A stretch of 64,000 bases of DNA from an uncultured bacterium (GTDB taxonomy: Bacteria > Bacillota > Clostridia > Oscillospirales > Acutalibacteraceae), in assembly GCA_934875675.1 (NCBI GenBank), contig CAKXIK010000003.1, forward strand, positions 38,845 through 102,844, read 5' to 3'. The notes below the pieces were generated by a model that ran no database searches, had not been told where the DNA came from, and saw only the letters and a list, made by a program, of their open reading frames with translations. This document shows, piece by piece, positions 52,526 through 61,831 of the stretch. The position numbers and the translations under genes are program-made. Position 1 is the first letter of the stretch; each line of letters opens with the position of its first letter.

Positions 52526-54934
52526 TTACCGAATGGGCGAAGCACCCCAGATGGAGGTTGCATAATCATGAATTGCACGGTCTGCAGAGAAAATTCCTGC
52601 ATTCGCAATATTCACCAAAGACATCCGGTTCCAGGTTTTGCGGTCGGTAAACGTTTGAGAAAGGCGGTTCTGTGCGGAGGCGTAATCGGCAAAATCGGCA
52701 AGAACCATATAGGGATCGCGGCAAAGCAGGGAATCGCCGATGGAAGCAAGATTAATGCCCCCGATTCCGCGGTAAATTTGATCTACGGCATTACGAATCG
52801 TCGGGTTATTATCATAGTAATTGCGGGGACGGTAGCCCGAGCGTTTTAAATCATTTACTTCCGTTGCATTCATGCCAAAGAGGAAAATGTTGTCGCGTCC
52901 AACCGCTTCGCAGATTTCCACATTTGCGCCGTCCAGTGTGCCGAGCGTCAGTGCGCCGTTGATCATCAGCTTCATATTGCCGGTTCCCGAAGCCTCGGTT
53001 CCCGCAAGAGAAATCTGCTCGCTGACATCCGCAGCGGGCATCAGCTGTTCTGCAACCGTAACACGGTAGTCCTCCAGATAGACTACTTTCATTTTGCCGT
53101 GAATGGAAAGATCGTTGTTGATCAAATCGCCCAGCAGCACAATAAAGCGAATAATCTCCTTGGCGAAGTAATAGCCCGGTGCAGCCTTTGCACCAAAGAT
53201 ATAGGTGCGCGGCACAAAGTCCATATTGGGATTTTCGCGCAGCTTCTGATACGTTGCCAGAATATTCAGCGCGTTGAGCAGCTGACGCTTGTACTCGTGC
53301 AGACGCTTCACCTGCACGTCAAAAATGGAGCTTGGGTCAAGAGTGATACCATTTTGCTTCCAGATGTATTTTGCCATGCGCTGCTTATTTTCATACTTAA
53401 TTTTTTCCAAGGCATCCAAAGCAGCACTGTCATCGGCAAAGGCGGTCAGCTTTTTTAATTCAGCCGCATCGGTAATAAATCCGTCGCCAAGAGTATCCTT
53501 CAAAAAACCGGTCAGTGCCGGATTAGACTGACAAAGCCAGCGGCGATGCGCAATTCCGTTGGTTACATTTTTAAATTTATAGGGCATCACCGTGTAAAAA
53601 TCATGAAATACCGTTTGCTTGAGAATTTCGCTGTGCAGTTTGGAAACGCCATTTACAGAATGGCACGCTGCAACCGCCAGATTTGCCATTTTCACAATTC
53701 CGTCGTGAACAATGGACATACGGGAAACAAGCTCCTGATTGCCTCCGGTCATGGTTTCTAACTGTTGGCAAAAGCGCTTGTTGATTTCACAGACAATTTG
53801 CAGAATCCGCGGCAGTTTCTTACCAAACAGCTCCACAGACCAGCACTCCAGCGCTTCCGCCATAACGGTATGATTAGTGTACGCCACAGTGCGCGTTACA
53901 ATATCCCACGCATGATCCCACGAATAGCCGCATTCGTCCAGCAGAATCCGCATCATTTCGGGAATCGCAAGCACGGGATGCGTATCGTTGAGATGGATTG
54001 CAATCTTTTCGGGCAAATTTTCCAGTGTACCGTATTGACGCAGATGGCTCTGCATAATATCCTGAATGGTGGCAGAAACAAGAAAATACTGCTGGGAAAG
54101 GCGCAGGCTTTTGCCCTCTGGGTGATTATCGCCCGGATAAAGCACCTTGGTGAGCACCTCTGCCATTGCCTTTTGCTCAATCGCGCGCATATATTCGCCC
54201 TCGTTGAACAAATCCATGTTAAATTCCTGCGACTGTGCTTTCCACAGGCGAAGCAGGCTGACCCCTTTTCCGTCATAGCCGGAGGTCATCAAATCATAGG
54301 GCGTTGCCGTGACGGATGTTGCGTGGTTCAGCGAAACGGTGTGATAGGGACCGTCCCAACTGTCGGAAACCGTTCCGTCAAATTGAACCGAAACGCTGCT
54401 CTCGGGATGCGGCACCAACCAGATATCGCCGCCGGGCAGCCAGGAATCGGGCAGTTCGGTTTGCCAGCCGTCCACAATCTTTTGGCGGAAGATTCCATAT
54501 TCATAAAGCAGGGAGTAGCCTGTGGCAGGGTATCCGCCGGTTGCAAGTCCATCCAAAAAGCATGCCGCTAACCGGCCGAGACCGCCGTTGCCCAGTCCTG
54601 CGTCGGGTTCACAATCATAAATGTGCGAAATCTTGACGCCGAAATCGCTGAGTGCCTGCTCCACAGGCAGATCTAACCCGAGATTGAACAAATTATTTTT
54701 CAGAGATCGTCCCATCAAAAATTCCATACAGAGGTAATAAATTTTCTTCTTGTTTTGCTCCTCTGCTTTTTTGATGAACAACTGACGCTCCTGCTGCATT
54801 AAATCCCGCACGATCAGTGCAAGGGCAAAGTAAAATTGTTCGTCCGTTGCCTCTTCGGGCTTGATCGAAAGATTATGAGACAGCTTTGACGCAATTAATT
54901 CTTTAACTTCTCCGGAGGAAAGACGTTGCTTCAT
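52526..54934 (-). CDS. glgP: Glycogen phosphorylase
   Basis: An 802-residue phosphorylase that releases glucose-1-phosphate from glycogen or maltodextrin ends. The PLP lysine lies in 'GTGNMKLMINGAL', with 'GTLDGANVEI' following; the N-terminal 'DAGLGNGGLGRLAACFLDG' is also typical. ATG 54934 follows GAAAGGAAGG. It is the first gene of a two-gene unit with the GH13 enzyme; glycogen-making genes are not in the window. Confidence 0.97.
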   Translation of the reverse strand: MKQRLSSGEVKELIASKLSHNLSIKPEEATDEQFYFALALIVRDLMQQERQLFIKKAEEQNKKKIYYLCMEFLMGRSLKNNLFNLGLDLPVEQALSDFGVKISHIYDCEPDAGLGNGGLGRLAACFLDGLATGGYPATGYSLLYEYGIFRQKIVDGWQTELPDSWLPGGDIWLVPHPESSVSVQFDGTVSDSWDGPYHTVSLNHATSVTATPYDLMTSGYDGKGVSLLRLWKAQSQEFNMDLFNEGEYMRAIEQKAMAEVLTKVLYPGDNHPEGKSLRLSQQYFLVSATIQDIMQSHLRQYGTLENLPEKIAIHLNDTHPVLAIPEMMRILLDECGYSWDHAWDIVTRTVAYTNHTVMAEALECWSVELFGKKLPRILQIVCEINKRFCQQLETMTGGNQELVSRMSIVHDGIVKMANLAVAACHSVNGVSKLHSEILKQTVFHDFYTVMPYKFKNVTNGIAHRRWLCQSNPALTGFLKDTLGDGFITDAAELKKLTAFADDSAALDALEKIKYENKQRMAKYIWKQNGITLDPSSIFDVQVKRLHEYKRQLLNALNILATYQKLRENPNMDFVPRTYIFGAKAAPGYYFAKEIIRFIVLLGDLINNDLSIHGKMKVVYLEDYRVTVAEQLMPAADVSEQISLAGTEASGTGNMKLMINGALTLGTLDGANVEICEAVGRDNIFLFGMNATEVNDLKRSGYRPRNYYDNNPTIRNAVDQIYRGIGGINLASIGDSLLCRDPYMVLADFADYASAQNRLSQTFTDRKTWNRMSLVNIANAGIFSADRAIHDYATSIWGASPIR

Positions 54935-55165
54935 CGTTTTGGAACCTTCCTTTCTGCACACATATGAAAGTTTCGACTAAAAGAGTTGTCTTTCAGTCTG
55001 CGAGTAATAAATTAATTATACACTACTCAAAAAACGATTACAATTATCAATTTGTCACATTAAACCTTAGCTTTACCGTTATAAATCAACATAAAATTAG
55101 CTAATTGCACAAAAAACAAGCGTTTTTTCTTCCGGAAAGGCCGAGCAAGAAAACAGCCGGAAAAA
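54935..55165. other. Leader/promoter region of glgP
   Basis: About 230 AT-rich bases up to the structured RNA candidate. It contains the expected glgP leader on the minus strand. No clear -35/-10 pair stands out and no gene is supported. Confidence 0.35.
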
Positions 55166-55353
55166 GATTTGGGGACTGCTGCAAAACGGCCGTGGCTCCC
55201 TGCAGGCGATACCCGCATCACTGCAAAGTATCGCCGCAGGGAATGCCTTTACCGGCCGCGTTAGGAGCAATCCCCGAATCTATATAAAAATCACAAGCTG
55301 CCCGCGTCCGGGCAGTATGTGGATTGCGCTGGTTCTGTGAGAGCCGCGCAATC
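55166..55353 (-). ncRNA. Candidate structured RNA of about 190 bases
   Basis: Three stems in a row. The largest joins GATTTGGGGA (55166-55175) with TCCCCGAATC (55271-55280), extended by TGCT/AGCA, AACG/CGTT and a 13-pair tip CCCTGC-A-GGCGATA with TATCGCC-GCAGGG (55198-55241). Two more, CTGCCCG/CGGGCAG (55298-55315) and GATTGCGC/GCGCAATC (55322-55353), lie beside it. On the minus strand the big stem ends in ATCTTTTTCC, like a terminator, so the minus strand is favoured. The long, bulged stem recalls 6S RNA in shape only. Confidence 0.4.
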
Positions 55354-55413
55354 TATCTTATGCATCCGAAGCAAAAATGGCGACAGATGTTTTTGCTTTG
55401 CGTGTTTGCAGAA
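55354..55413. other. Short region after the amidohydrolase
   Basis: GCAAAAA and TTTTTGC form a seven-pair stem (about 55372-55398), a possible weak terminator of the minus-strand amidohydrolase. Nothing else is seen. Confidence 0.35.
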
Positions 55414-56715
55414 TTATTGCCACTGAGCCCGGAGAAAATCGAGATATTCCTGCTTTGTGAACACCGGATGGAAGGAAGACTGAATTTTTTTACCCTCGGC
55501 AGCTCCGTCAAACAGCAGGTCGGCAGCGGTCATTGCAAGCAGGCGTGCAGAATCCAGATAAGCAAGCTTTTGGTCTGCAATTCGGAACTGCTGACTATGT
55601 AGTGCGCCGGTAAAACCGCCAAAGGTTGGCTGAATGCAGGGGATCAACTGACTCAGATCACCGATATCCGTAGACCCGGTAGTGGGTACGCCGCGATGTG
55701 TTGTGCCTTCGCCCCAAAGGGCAATGGCATTTTGCTCCATTATGCGCCCGAATGCTTCATCCTGACGCAGTGGCAAATATCCCGGAACCGTTGCAATTTC
55801 CGCCCTGGCACCAATCGTCATGGCAGCACCGTTGATCGACCGATCGACAACACCGCAGGCCTCCGCAATCGCATCGGCATTGGCGCCGCGAATATAAGTT
55901 TCAATGCGGACGTGATCCGGCACACTGTTGACAACAGAGCCGCCGTTGGTAATGATCGGATGAATACGGATATGATCTTCATCGCGAAAGATTTCCCGGT
56001 TCGCGTGAATTCCCATCAGGCCAAGCATTGCCGCGTTCAGTGCATTAATCCCCTCAAACGGCTTGCTGCCATGGGCTGCACGACCATAAAAATCGATGGT
56101 TTTTGCCGTAAATCCCAGGCTGTCACCATCCAGGTTCAGTGCTGCACCGGGAGTGTCGGGATGTGCATGCAGCATCATTGCCAGATTAATGTCGTCAAAT
56201 GCGCCCTCCAGAATCATCTGCTGCTTGCCGCCAAAGTACTCAATTTTTCCTTCGTTGCGCAGCTGCATCCGATATTCCATATCCAGAAATTCTTCTGCCG
56301 GGGTGGCAAGCAGGGCAACGCTTCCGTCAAGCTCTGCCATGACACCCGAGCGCACCAGAGCCAGAATGGCACCAAAAGCGGCGGCTTGCTGTGCATTGTG
56401 TCCGCAGGCATGTGCCGCACCGGTTTCATTGTTGGCGTGCGGATGACCAAAGCAGGAAACCGCATCCAGTTCGCCGATGATGCCAACACAGGGTCCTGCT
56501 TTTCTGCCGGTAACCGTTGCTTTTAGTCCGGTGCCGGCGTAATGCAGTGCAGAAAGTCCTAATTTTTGCAGATATGCTTCAAAATGGCGGCTGGTGTTTT
56601 TTTCTTTATACCCAAGCTCCGGTGTTGCGAGCACTTCTTCGCCGAATGCACAGATTTCATCCGCGTTTTGTTCAATTGCATCTGAAATGCGCTGCTTGAT
56701 TTCTTTCAGATCCAT
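55414..56715 (-). CDS. M20-family amidohydrolase
   Basis: A 433-residue metallopeptidase/amidohydrolase of the M20 (AbgB/hippurate hydrolase-like) family. Metal-site residues appear in 'IGELDAVSCFGHPHANN', 'AAHACGHNAQQA', 'PAEEFLD' and 'LHAHPDTPG'. A dimer domain is inserted at about 190-310. It probably releases an acyl or amino group from an N-acyl compound. ATG 56715 is behind AGAAAGGAAGG; an upstream frame is open but unsupported. Confidence 0.9.
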   Translation of the reverse strand: MDLKEIKQRISDAIEQNADEICAFGEEVLATPELGYKEKNTSRHFEAYLQKLGLSALHYAGTGLKATVTGRKAGPCVGIIGELDAVSCFGHPHANNETGAAHACGHNAQQAAAFGAILALVRSGVMAELDGSVALLATPAEEFLDMEYRMQLRNEGKIEYFGGKQQMILEGAFDDINLAMMLHAHPDTPGAALNLDGDSLGFTAKTIDFYGRAAHGSKPFEGINALNAAMLGLMGIHANREIFRDEDHIRIHPIITNGGSVVNSVPDHVRIETYIRGANADAIAEACGVVDRSINGAAMTIGARAEIATVPGYLPLRQDEAFGRIMEQNAIALWGEGTTHRGVPTTGSTDIGDLSQLIPCIQPTFGGFTGALHSQQFRIADQKLAYLDSARLLAMTAADLLFDGAAEGKKIQSSFHPVFTKQEYLDFLRAQWQ

Positions 56716-56895
56716 GAATGATCCTTCCTTTCTCAAAAACCTGTTTCTTGCTGCATTATAGGCTTTTGTGCCCAAAAGGTCAAGAGGAAGAATCGTTTGC
56801 AGAGGTCTGTCGCGTTGCTGCCAATGCACGAAATTCTATGGAGGAAATACACAGGAAAAATATTCATTTTTCAGCGCTATTTTTGCGTGAATTCG

Positions 56896-56939
56896 TTGAC
56901 TTTTATGCGCGGGAGTGTTATAGTAACTACATAGTTACT
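56896..56939 (+). promoter_or_regulatory. Promoter with TetR-type operator
   Basis: TTGACT (56896-56901), 17-base spacer, TATAGT (56919-56924). A perfect palindrome, AGTAACTA-CA-TAGTTACT (56922-56939), overlaps the -10, so a bound dimer would block the polymerase. The TetR gene at 59116 is the obvious candidate binder. Confidence 0.78.
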
Positions 56940-56966
56940 TACGCGCAAATGAAAGGAGCAATTCCG

Positions 56967-57983
56967 ATGTGGACTGAAGAAAAACTCGATCAGCTTTTGA
57001 CCGAACCGTCCGATGCGATGGTTGCAGACATGAAAAAAATTAAGGGTGACATTATGGTGCTTGGAGCCGGCGGTAAAATGGGCCCAACCCTTTGCCTGCT
57101 TGCAAAAAATGCGATCAAGCGTGCCGGAGTGGAAAAAAGAGTCATTGCAGTTTCCCGGTTTTCCGATCCGATTGCAACCAAGCTGTTGACCGATAATGGC
57201 GTTGAAATCATCCCTTGCGATTTGCAGGATCATGATAAACTCAATGCGCTGCCAGAGGTGGAAAATGTAATCTATATGGCAGGACTCAAATTCGGCACAA
57301 CCGGAAACGAGTGGAAGACTTGGGGAATGAATGCAACACTGCCGGCTTTTGTGGCGGAAAAATTCAAAAAGTCCAGCATTGTGGTATTCTCCTCCGGCAA
57401 TATTTATCCGATTGTTCCGATCACCAGCGGCGGGTGCATGGAAACCGATCCGATTGGCCCGATCGGCGAATACACCCAGAGCGTGCTTGCACGTGAGCGT
57501 GCGTTCGAATATGCATCTCACCAGTACGGCACCAAGGTGTTTGTTTACCGCCTGAACTTTGCCGTTGATCTTCGTTACGGTGTTCTGTACGATATGGCAG
57601 AACGCATCGTAAACGGCGAACCGATTTCCGTTACCACGCCGGTGCTCAACTGCATCTGGCAGGGCAGCGCCAATGAAATCGCCATCCGCGGTTTGCTGCA
57701 CGCAACGGCACCGGCTACCGTAATGAATGTTACCGGACCGGAAACCGTATCCATCCGCAGCGCAGCACGTCAGTTGGGTGAATATCTCGGCAAGGAGCCG
57801 ACCTTCTGCGGCACAGAAGGCCCGGATGCTTATCTGAACAATGCGGAGCTCGCTATGGAAGTTTTTGGATATCCGGCGGTTCCGATTCATACGCTGATCC
57901 GTTGGCAGGCTGAATGGCTCAAAGACGGCGGCCGCGGTTTGAATAAACCAACGCATTTTGAAGAGAGAAAAGGCAGCTATTAA
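56967..57983 (+). CDS. NAD-dependent epimerase/dehydratase-like protein lacking catalytic Lys
   Basis: A 338-residue extended SDR-like protein. The dinucleotide site is GAGGKMG (33-39). The region that should carry YxxxK reads 'GEYTQSVLARERAFE', so the lysine is V. It therefore binds NAD-like cofactor but may not work as a standard epimerase. It starts a three-gene operon with an aldolase-family gene and a TetR regulator, and a TetR-type operator overlaps its promoter. ATG 56967 follows GAAAGGAG. Confidence 0.88.
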   Translation: MWTEEKLDQLLTEPSDAMVADMKKIKGDIMVLGAGGKMGPTLCLLAKNAIKRAGVEKRVIAVSRFSDPIATKLLTDNGVEIIPCDLQDHDKLNALPEVENVIYMAGLKFGTTGNEWKTWGMNATLPAFVAEKFKKSSIVVFSSGNIYPIVPITSGGCMETDPIGPIGEYTQSVLARERAFEYASHQYGTKVFVYRLNFAVDLRYGVLYDMAERIVNGEPISVTTPVLNCIWQGSANEIAIRGLLHATAPATVMNVTGPETVSIRSAARQLGEYLGKEPTFCGTEGPDAYLNNAELAMEVFGYPAVPIHTLIRWQAEWLKDGGRGLNKPTHFEERKGSY

Positions 57984-58073
57984 TCGCTTGCCACTCTGCT
58001 ATGACCGGTATTGAAACGACTCAAGATTATAAGTGGTATAAAAATCAGTATTACATAAGGAATGGTGAATCGT

Positions 58074-59129
58074 ATGAACAGACACGAGACTGCACTGCAG
58101 ATTCTTGCAAACGGTACCGTCATCCCGGCAACCACGCTTGCACTGGATGACAACCGTAAATTCGATGAAAAGCATCAGCGTCTTTTGACCCGTTATTATC
58201 TGGAAGCCGGCAGCGGCGGTGTTGCAACCGCTGTGCACAGCACCCAGTTTGAAATTCGCGATCCCGAAGTTAATCTGTTTGAAACGGTTATTTCCACCGT
58301 CAGCGACGAAATCAGCAAATATGAAGAAGAAACCGGCAAGGTAATTGTCAAGGTTTGCGGTGTGTGCGGCAAAATCGATCAGGCAGTCCGTGAAGCGGAA
58401 ACTGCCAAGAAGCATGGTTTTGATGCAGTTCTGCTGAGCCCCGGCGGACTCAACGCACTTTCCGAGGATGAGATGATTGAGCGCACTGAAGCGGTTGCAA
58501 AGGTGATGCCGGTCATCGGATTTTACCTGCAACAGGCAGTAGGCGGCCGCGTGTTCAGTTACAACTACTGGGAACGTTTCTGCGAAATCGAAAACGTGGT
58601 TGCAGTTAAATGCGCTTCTTTCAACCGATACACAACGCAGGATGTGGTGCGTGCGGTCACATTTTCCTCCCGTGCAGACAAAATCGCGCTTTATACCGGC
58701 AATGACGACAATATTGTCATTGACCTGCTGACAAAATATCATTATAATAAAGATGGTAAGGAATATGTCAATCATTTCCGCGGCGGTCTGCTGGGCCATT
58801 GGTCCATCTGGACAGCGAATGTGGTTGAAATGTATAGAATGCTCAAGAACGCCAAAGCAAACGATGAACTGCTGACACTCGCCGCACAGGTGACCGACTG
58901 CAACTCCGCTTTCTTTGACACGGCTCATGGTTTTAAGGGCTGCATCCCCGGTATGCACGAGGTGCTTCGCCGCCAGGGGTTGATCAAGAGCATCTGCTGC
59001 CTTAACCCGGAAGAGACTCTTTCGGAGGGTCAGGCCGAGGAGATCGACCGTGTTTACAAAATGTATCCTCACCTCAACGACGACGCGTTCGTGAAGGAGT
59101 TTTTGAAACGTCATCATGAAGAAATCTGA
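58074..59129 (+). CDS. DHDPS/NAL-family class I aldolase
   Basis: A 351-residue protein of the dihydrodipicolinate synthase/N-acetylneuraminate lyase group. The Schiff-base lysine is K179 in 'VVAVKCASFNRY' and the barrel pattern 'DAVLLSPGGLNALSEDEMIE' is present. It is longer than the usual 290-300 residues, with an extended C-terminus. Context (epimerase-like gene, TetR) points to catabolism of a sugar acid or similar ketoacid rather than lysine synthesis. It overlaps the TetR gene by 14 bases. Confidence 0.85.
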   Translation: MNRHETALQILANGTVIPATTLALDDNRKFDEKHQRLLTRYYLEAGSGGVATAVHSTQFEIRDPEVNLFETVISTVSDEISKYEEETGKVIVKVCGVCGKIDQAVREAETAKKHGFDAVLLSPGGLNALSEDEMIERTEAVAKVMPVIGFYLQQAVGGRVFSYNYWERFCEIENVVAVKCASFNRYTTQDVVRAVTFSSRADKIALYTGNDDNIVIDLLTKYHYNKDGKEYVNHFRGGLLGHWSIWTANVVEMYRMLKNAKANDELLTLAAQVTDCNSAFFDTAHGFKGCIPGMHEVLRRQGLIKSICCLNPEETLSEGQAEEIDRVYKMYPHLNDDAFVKEFLKRHHEEI

Positions 59130-59733
59130 CATCACCAAGCAAAAGATTCTGGAGGCTGCGGAAGCGGAATTTTCGGAATCGGGGCTTTACGGTGCGCGTG
59201 TGGATTCGATCTCGGAGCGTGCGGGCGTAAATAAGCGTATGATTTATGCATACTTTGTCAACAAGGAACAGCTTTATATCACGGTGCTCACCGGTGTTTA
59301 CAACCGGCTGGCACAAGAGGAAAAAAAGCTGTTGGGCTGCCGCCTTTCCTGTGAAGACATGATCCGCCGGATTATTGCCATGTATTTTGATTTTCTCTAT
59401 CATAACCCAACCTTTATCCGGATGCTGATGTGGGAAAATCTGAATAATGCCAGTTACATCAAGTCTTCAGAAGCTGGAATTGTTAAGGGTTATTCGTTAA
59501 AAATGCTCTCCGATACCATCGCCCGAGGAATCTATGAAGGCGTGTTTCGCCCGGACATTGATTTGGAAAGCATTGTAATTTCAATCAATATGTTCTGCTT
59601 CTCTTACTTTTCCAATATTCATACCATGTCGTACCTGATGCAGAAAGATTTGGAAGGTGAATTTGCAATCCGCCGCTATGCAAATTATGTGACGGAAATG
59701 ATCCTTAAATTTCTGCTCAAGCCTCAAAAATAA
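59116..59733 (+). CDS. TetR-family regulator
   Basis: A 205-residue regulator with an N-terminal TetR helix-turn-helix (about 8-55; 'KILEAAEAEFSESGLYGARV', 'ISERAGVNKRMIYAYFVNKE') and a helical ligand domain. It is the last gene of the operon that begins at 56967 and overlaps the aldolase gene, so it is probably an autorepressor acting at the palindrome over the -10. Confidence 0.93.
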   Translation: MKKSDITKQKILEAAEAEFSESGLYGARVDSISERAGVNKRMIYAYFVNKEQLYITVLTGVYNRLAQEEKKLLGCRLSCEDMIRRIIAMYFDFLYHNPTFIRMLMWENLNNASYIKSSEAGIVKGYSLKMLSDTIARGIYEGVFRPDIDLESIVISINMFCFSYFSNIHTMSYLMQKDLEGEFAIRRYANYVTEMILKFLLKPQK

Positions 59734-59742
59734 TGATTTTTA

Positions 59743-59783
59743 GCAACAAACCCCGCTCTGTGAAAACAGAGCGGGGTTTGTTG
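59743..59783. terminator. Bidirectional terminator
   Basis: A perfect stem GCAACAAACCCCGCTCTGT / ACAGAGCGGGGTTTGTTGC around GAAA. It lies between the convergent TetR and permease genes and can serve both. Confidence 0.85.
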
Positions 59784-59794
59784 CAATTTCATGA

Positions 59795-61831
59795 CTATTG
59801 TTGCAGAAGGGGTTCGATTTTTTTTGCGGCTTCCTCTGTCAGCGGGAAGAACGCGGTTTTGTTTGAATTATCAACGGACCATTCGCTATAGTATAATCTG
59901 ACAAACGGCTGATTTGCCTCAGGTATTTTACCAAGACCTTGCCGGATACATTCCAGAAACAGCTGCTTCTGGCTTTCCGAGGTGATTTCGCCATAACCGG
60001 TTGAGTCAGCGGAGGAGATATTATAAAAGCTCAAAGATAAGTATGCGGATTCGTCGAATTGGAATGTCTCGACAGCCCGCAAAAGCATTTCCTGCTGCGG
60101 CAGCGTTTCCTCAAAGAATTGCGCACAGGTTTTCGGCAGAATGGATTGGGAGAGGGGAATGGTGGTGGACGTGTTTTCCATGCCAACAGGAGCGTTGAAC
60201 TGAATGACTTCAAAATAATCTTTTGGAGTATTGGCTTGGGTTCCAACCAGGTTGTACCAGGTGGAAAAATCCATGTTTTTAACTTCTTCACACATGGTTT
60301 TGTACACACGACGAAGAGCGTCGCCTTCCAAACTGCCAGAATAGATTTGCACGCCCTGGTCATCCCGTCCCGGTAGATTCAGATAGGTTTGTTGGAATTC
60401 TTTGTTCTGCTCCAGCTCCGACATCAGCGAAGTCCAGTCCGTCTCGTTCAGAAAAACGCTTCTTGTTTTTTTTGTGGTACCGCATCGGATGATGATTTTC
60501 TGTTCAATGCTATTTTCGTTGCTATGCTTTTCACCAAAATACAGGTATTTTTGTCCGGTGGGAGCGCTGTTCCAGGTATTTATTTCTTCCTGCAGGTTCC
60601 TTGCAATAATTTCATTGATTTTTTGATTGTGGATGGCGGTATTACTGGATTGTGCTGCAAAATAGGAGGTATCGCCGTCAGAACCGTTATAGCAAATCTG
60701 AACGGAATCAATTTTGGCTGCCTGGGGTGCAAAATTGACCTCTGTGCGGTAAACAAGCAGTTGCTCGCCCACAATGGCCACGTTAAGCACTGCCAGAATC
60801 AGCAGTCCGGGAGCAGCACGCAGCATATTTTTGGCTTTTTTCGTTGTGAGAAGCTCGTAAAGGAAATAAACCACAATCGCAATTACATAAAGAACAAAGC
60901 AGGAGAATGAAAGCGAACCGTCATATTGTATGGCAGAATAGATTTGTGCGCAGCAGGGCAGTGTGACCAGCAGTGCAATGCTCAGCCGGTAAATTGCCTG
61001 CAAGGTACGGTTTGGCGCCGATTTCCCGGCAGATTCACTTTTGCGGAAATGAAAGATCAGCCCCGCAATGGCAGCGTAAATTACTCCAACACAAACAGTG
61101 TAAATTCCGGCAGATATGTCAGTCAAAGAAGATATTCTGGAACTGGAGAAAATGGAGAGAGCGGAACCGCTGACAACATTATAAGATGTATTGAGGATCA
61201 TTGGCAGCGAATCCTGCCCAATATACGGGACATTGTCTACCGACGAGGTCAACAGCGTAATGAGAATCCGCGGCATCACAATCAACAGCAGTGCGACCAC
61301 AATGTTTGTAAACACCGTTCCGGTTGCTACCATTGCAATGGCGAAAACGCCCGCAACAAAAACACTGCCAGCAAAAGCATTGAACATAAAAGCCCAGAAG
61401 CTCAACAGATTGATGGTGTAAAAATTGCGGAAAATCAGGCTGCAAAGGAGCGAAACCGCAGTGCTGCCCAAAATCAGCAAAAGGCTCCAGACCAGCACAG
61501 CGGAAAGAATGCTCAGGTAAAGACATTCCCGTTTTACCGGAGCGGCAAAATAGAAGTCGCTGCCATTGCGCTGATTCAGGAAGTGAAATGCCACCAGCAT
61601 CATAATGGGAACTACCGCGTAAAAAACTGCTACGAGCAGAAGGTGAAGCGAGGTTGCGCTAAAAAGCTGGGATGTGACATACTGATTGCCCGAGATTTGT
61701 TTGACCGCATCCATGGAAATGATGATGGTGGAAAGGGAGAGCAAAATCAGGCTCACAATACCGATTAATCGAAGCTGCCGAAAGCTTTCCCAAAAAAGCT
61801 TTAAGGAAAACCATTGGTTTTTATTTTTCAT
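59795..61831 (-). CDS. Large ABC transporter permease-like membrane protein
   Basis: A 678-residue protein with about seven N-terminal membrane segments ('LFSATSLHLLLVAVFYAV', 'YVVYFLYELLTTKKAKNML'-type region near residue 340) and a long extracytoplasmic/soluble C-terminal half with 'YSEWSVDNSNKTAFFPLTEE'. It is paired with the ATPase upstream, overlapping it by 11 bases. A related copy lies at the right edge. ATG 61831 follows AAAGGAGGGG. Substrate unknown. Confidence 0.82.
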   Translation of the reverse strand: MKNKNQWFSLKLFWESFRQLRLIGIVSLILLSLSTIIISMDAVKQISGNQYVTSQLFSATSLHLLLVAVFYAVVPIMMLVAFHFLNQRNGSDFYFAAPVKRECLYLSILSAVLVWSLLLILGSTAVSLLCSLIFRNFYTINLLSFWAFMFNAFAGSVFVAGVFAIAMVATGTVFTNIVVALLLIVMPRILITLLTSSVDNVPYIGQDSLPMILNTSYNVVSGSALSIFSSSRISSLTDISAGIYTVCVGVIYAAIAGLIFHFRKSESAGKSAPNRTLQAIYRLSIALLVTLPCCAQIYSAIQYDGSLSFSCFVLYVIAIVVYFLYELLTTKKAKNMLRAAPGLLILAVLNVAIVGEQLLVYRTEVNFAPQAAKIDSVQICYNGSDGDTSYFAAQSSNTAIHNQKINEIIARNLQEEINTWNSAPTGQKYLYFGEKHSNENSIEQKIIIRCGTTKKTRSVFLNETDWTSLMSELEQNKEFQQTYLNLPGRDDQGVQIYSGSLEGDALRRVYKTMCEEVKNMDFSTWYNLVGTQANTPKDYFEVIQFNAPVGMENTSTTIPLSQSILPKTCAQFFEETLPQQEMLLRAVETFQFDESAYLSLSFYNISSADSTGYGEITSESQKQLFLECIRQGLGKIPEANQPFVRLYYSEWSVDNSNKTAFFPLTEEAAKKIEPLLQQ

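Noticed and set aside
55166..55280. Calling the long stem 6S RNA
   Set aside because: Only the overall shape fits; no conserved 6S sequence was recognised, so it is left as an unnamed candidate.
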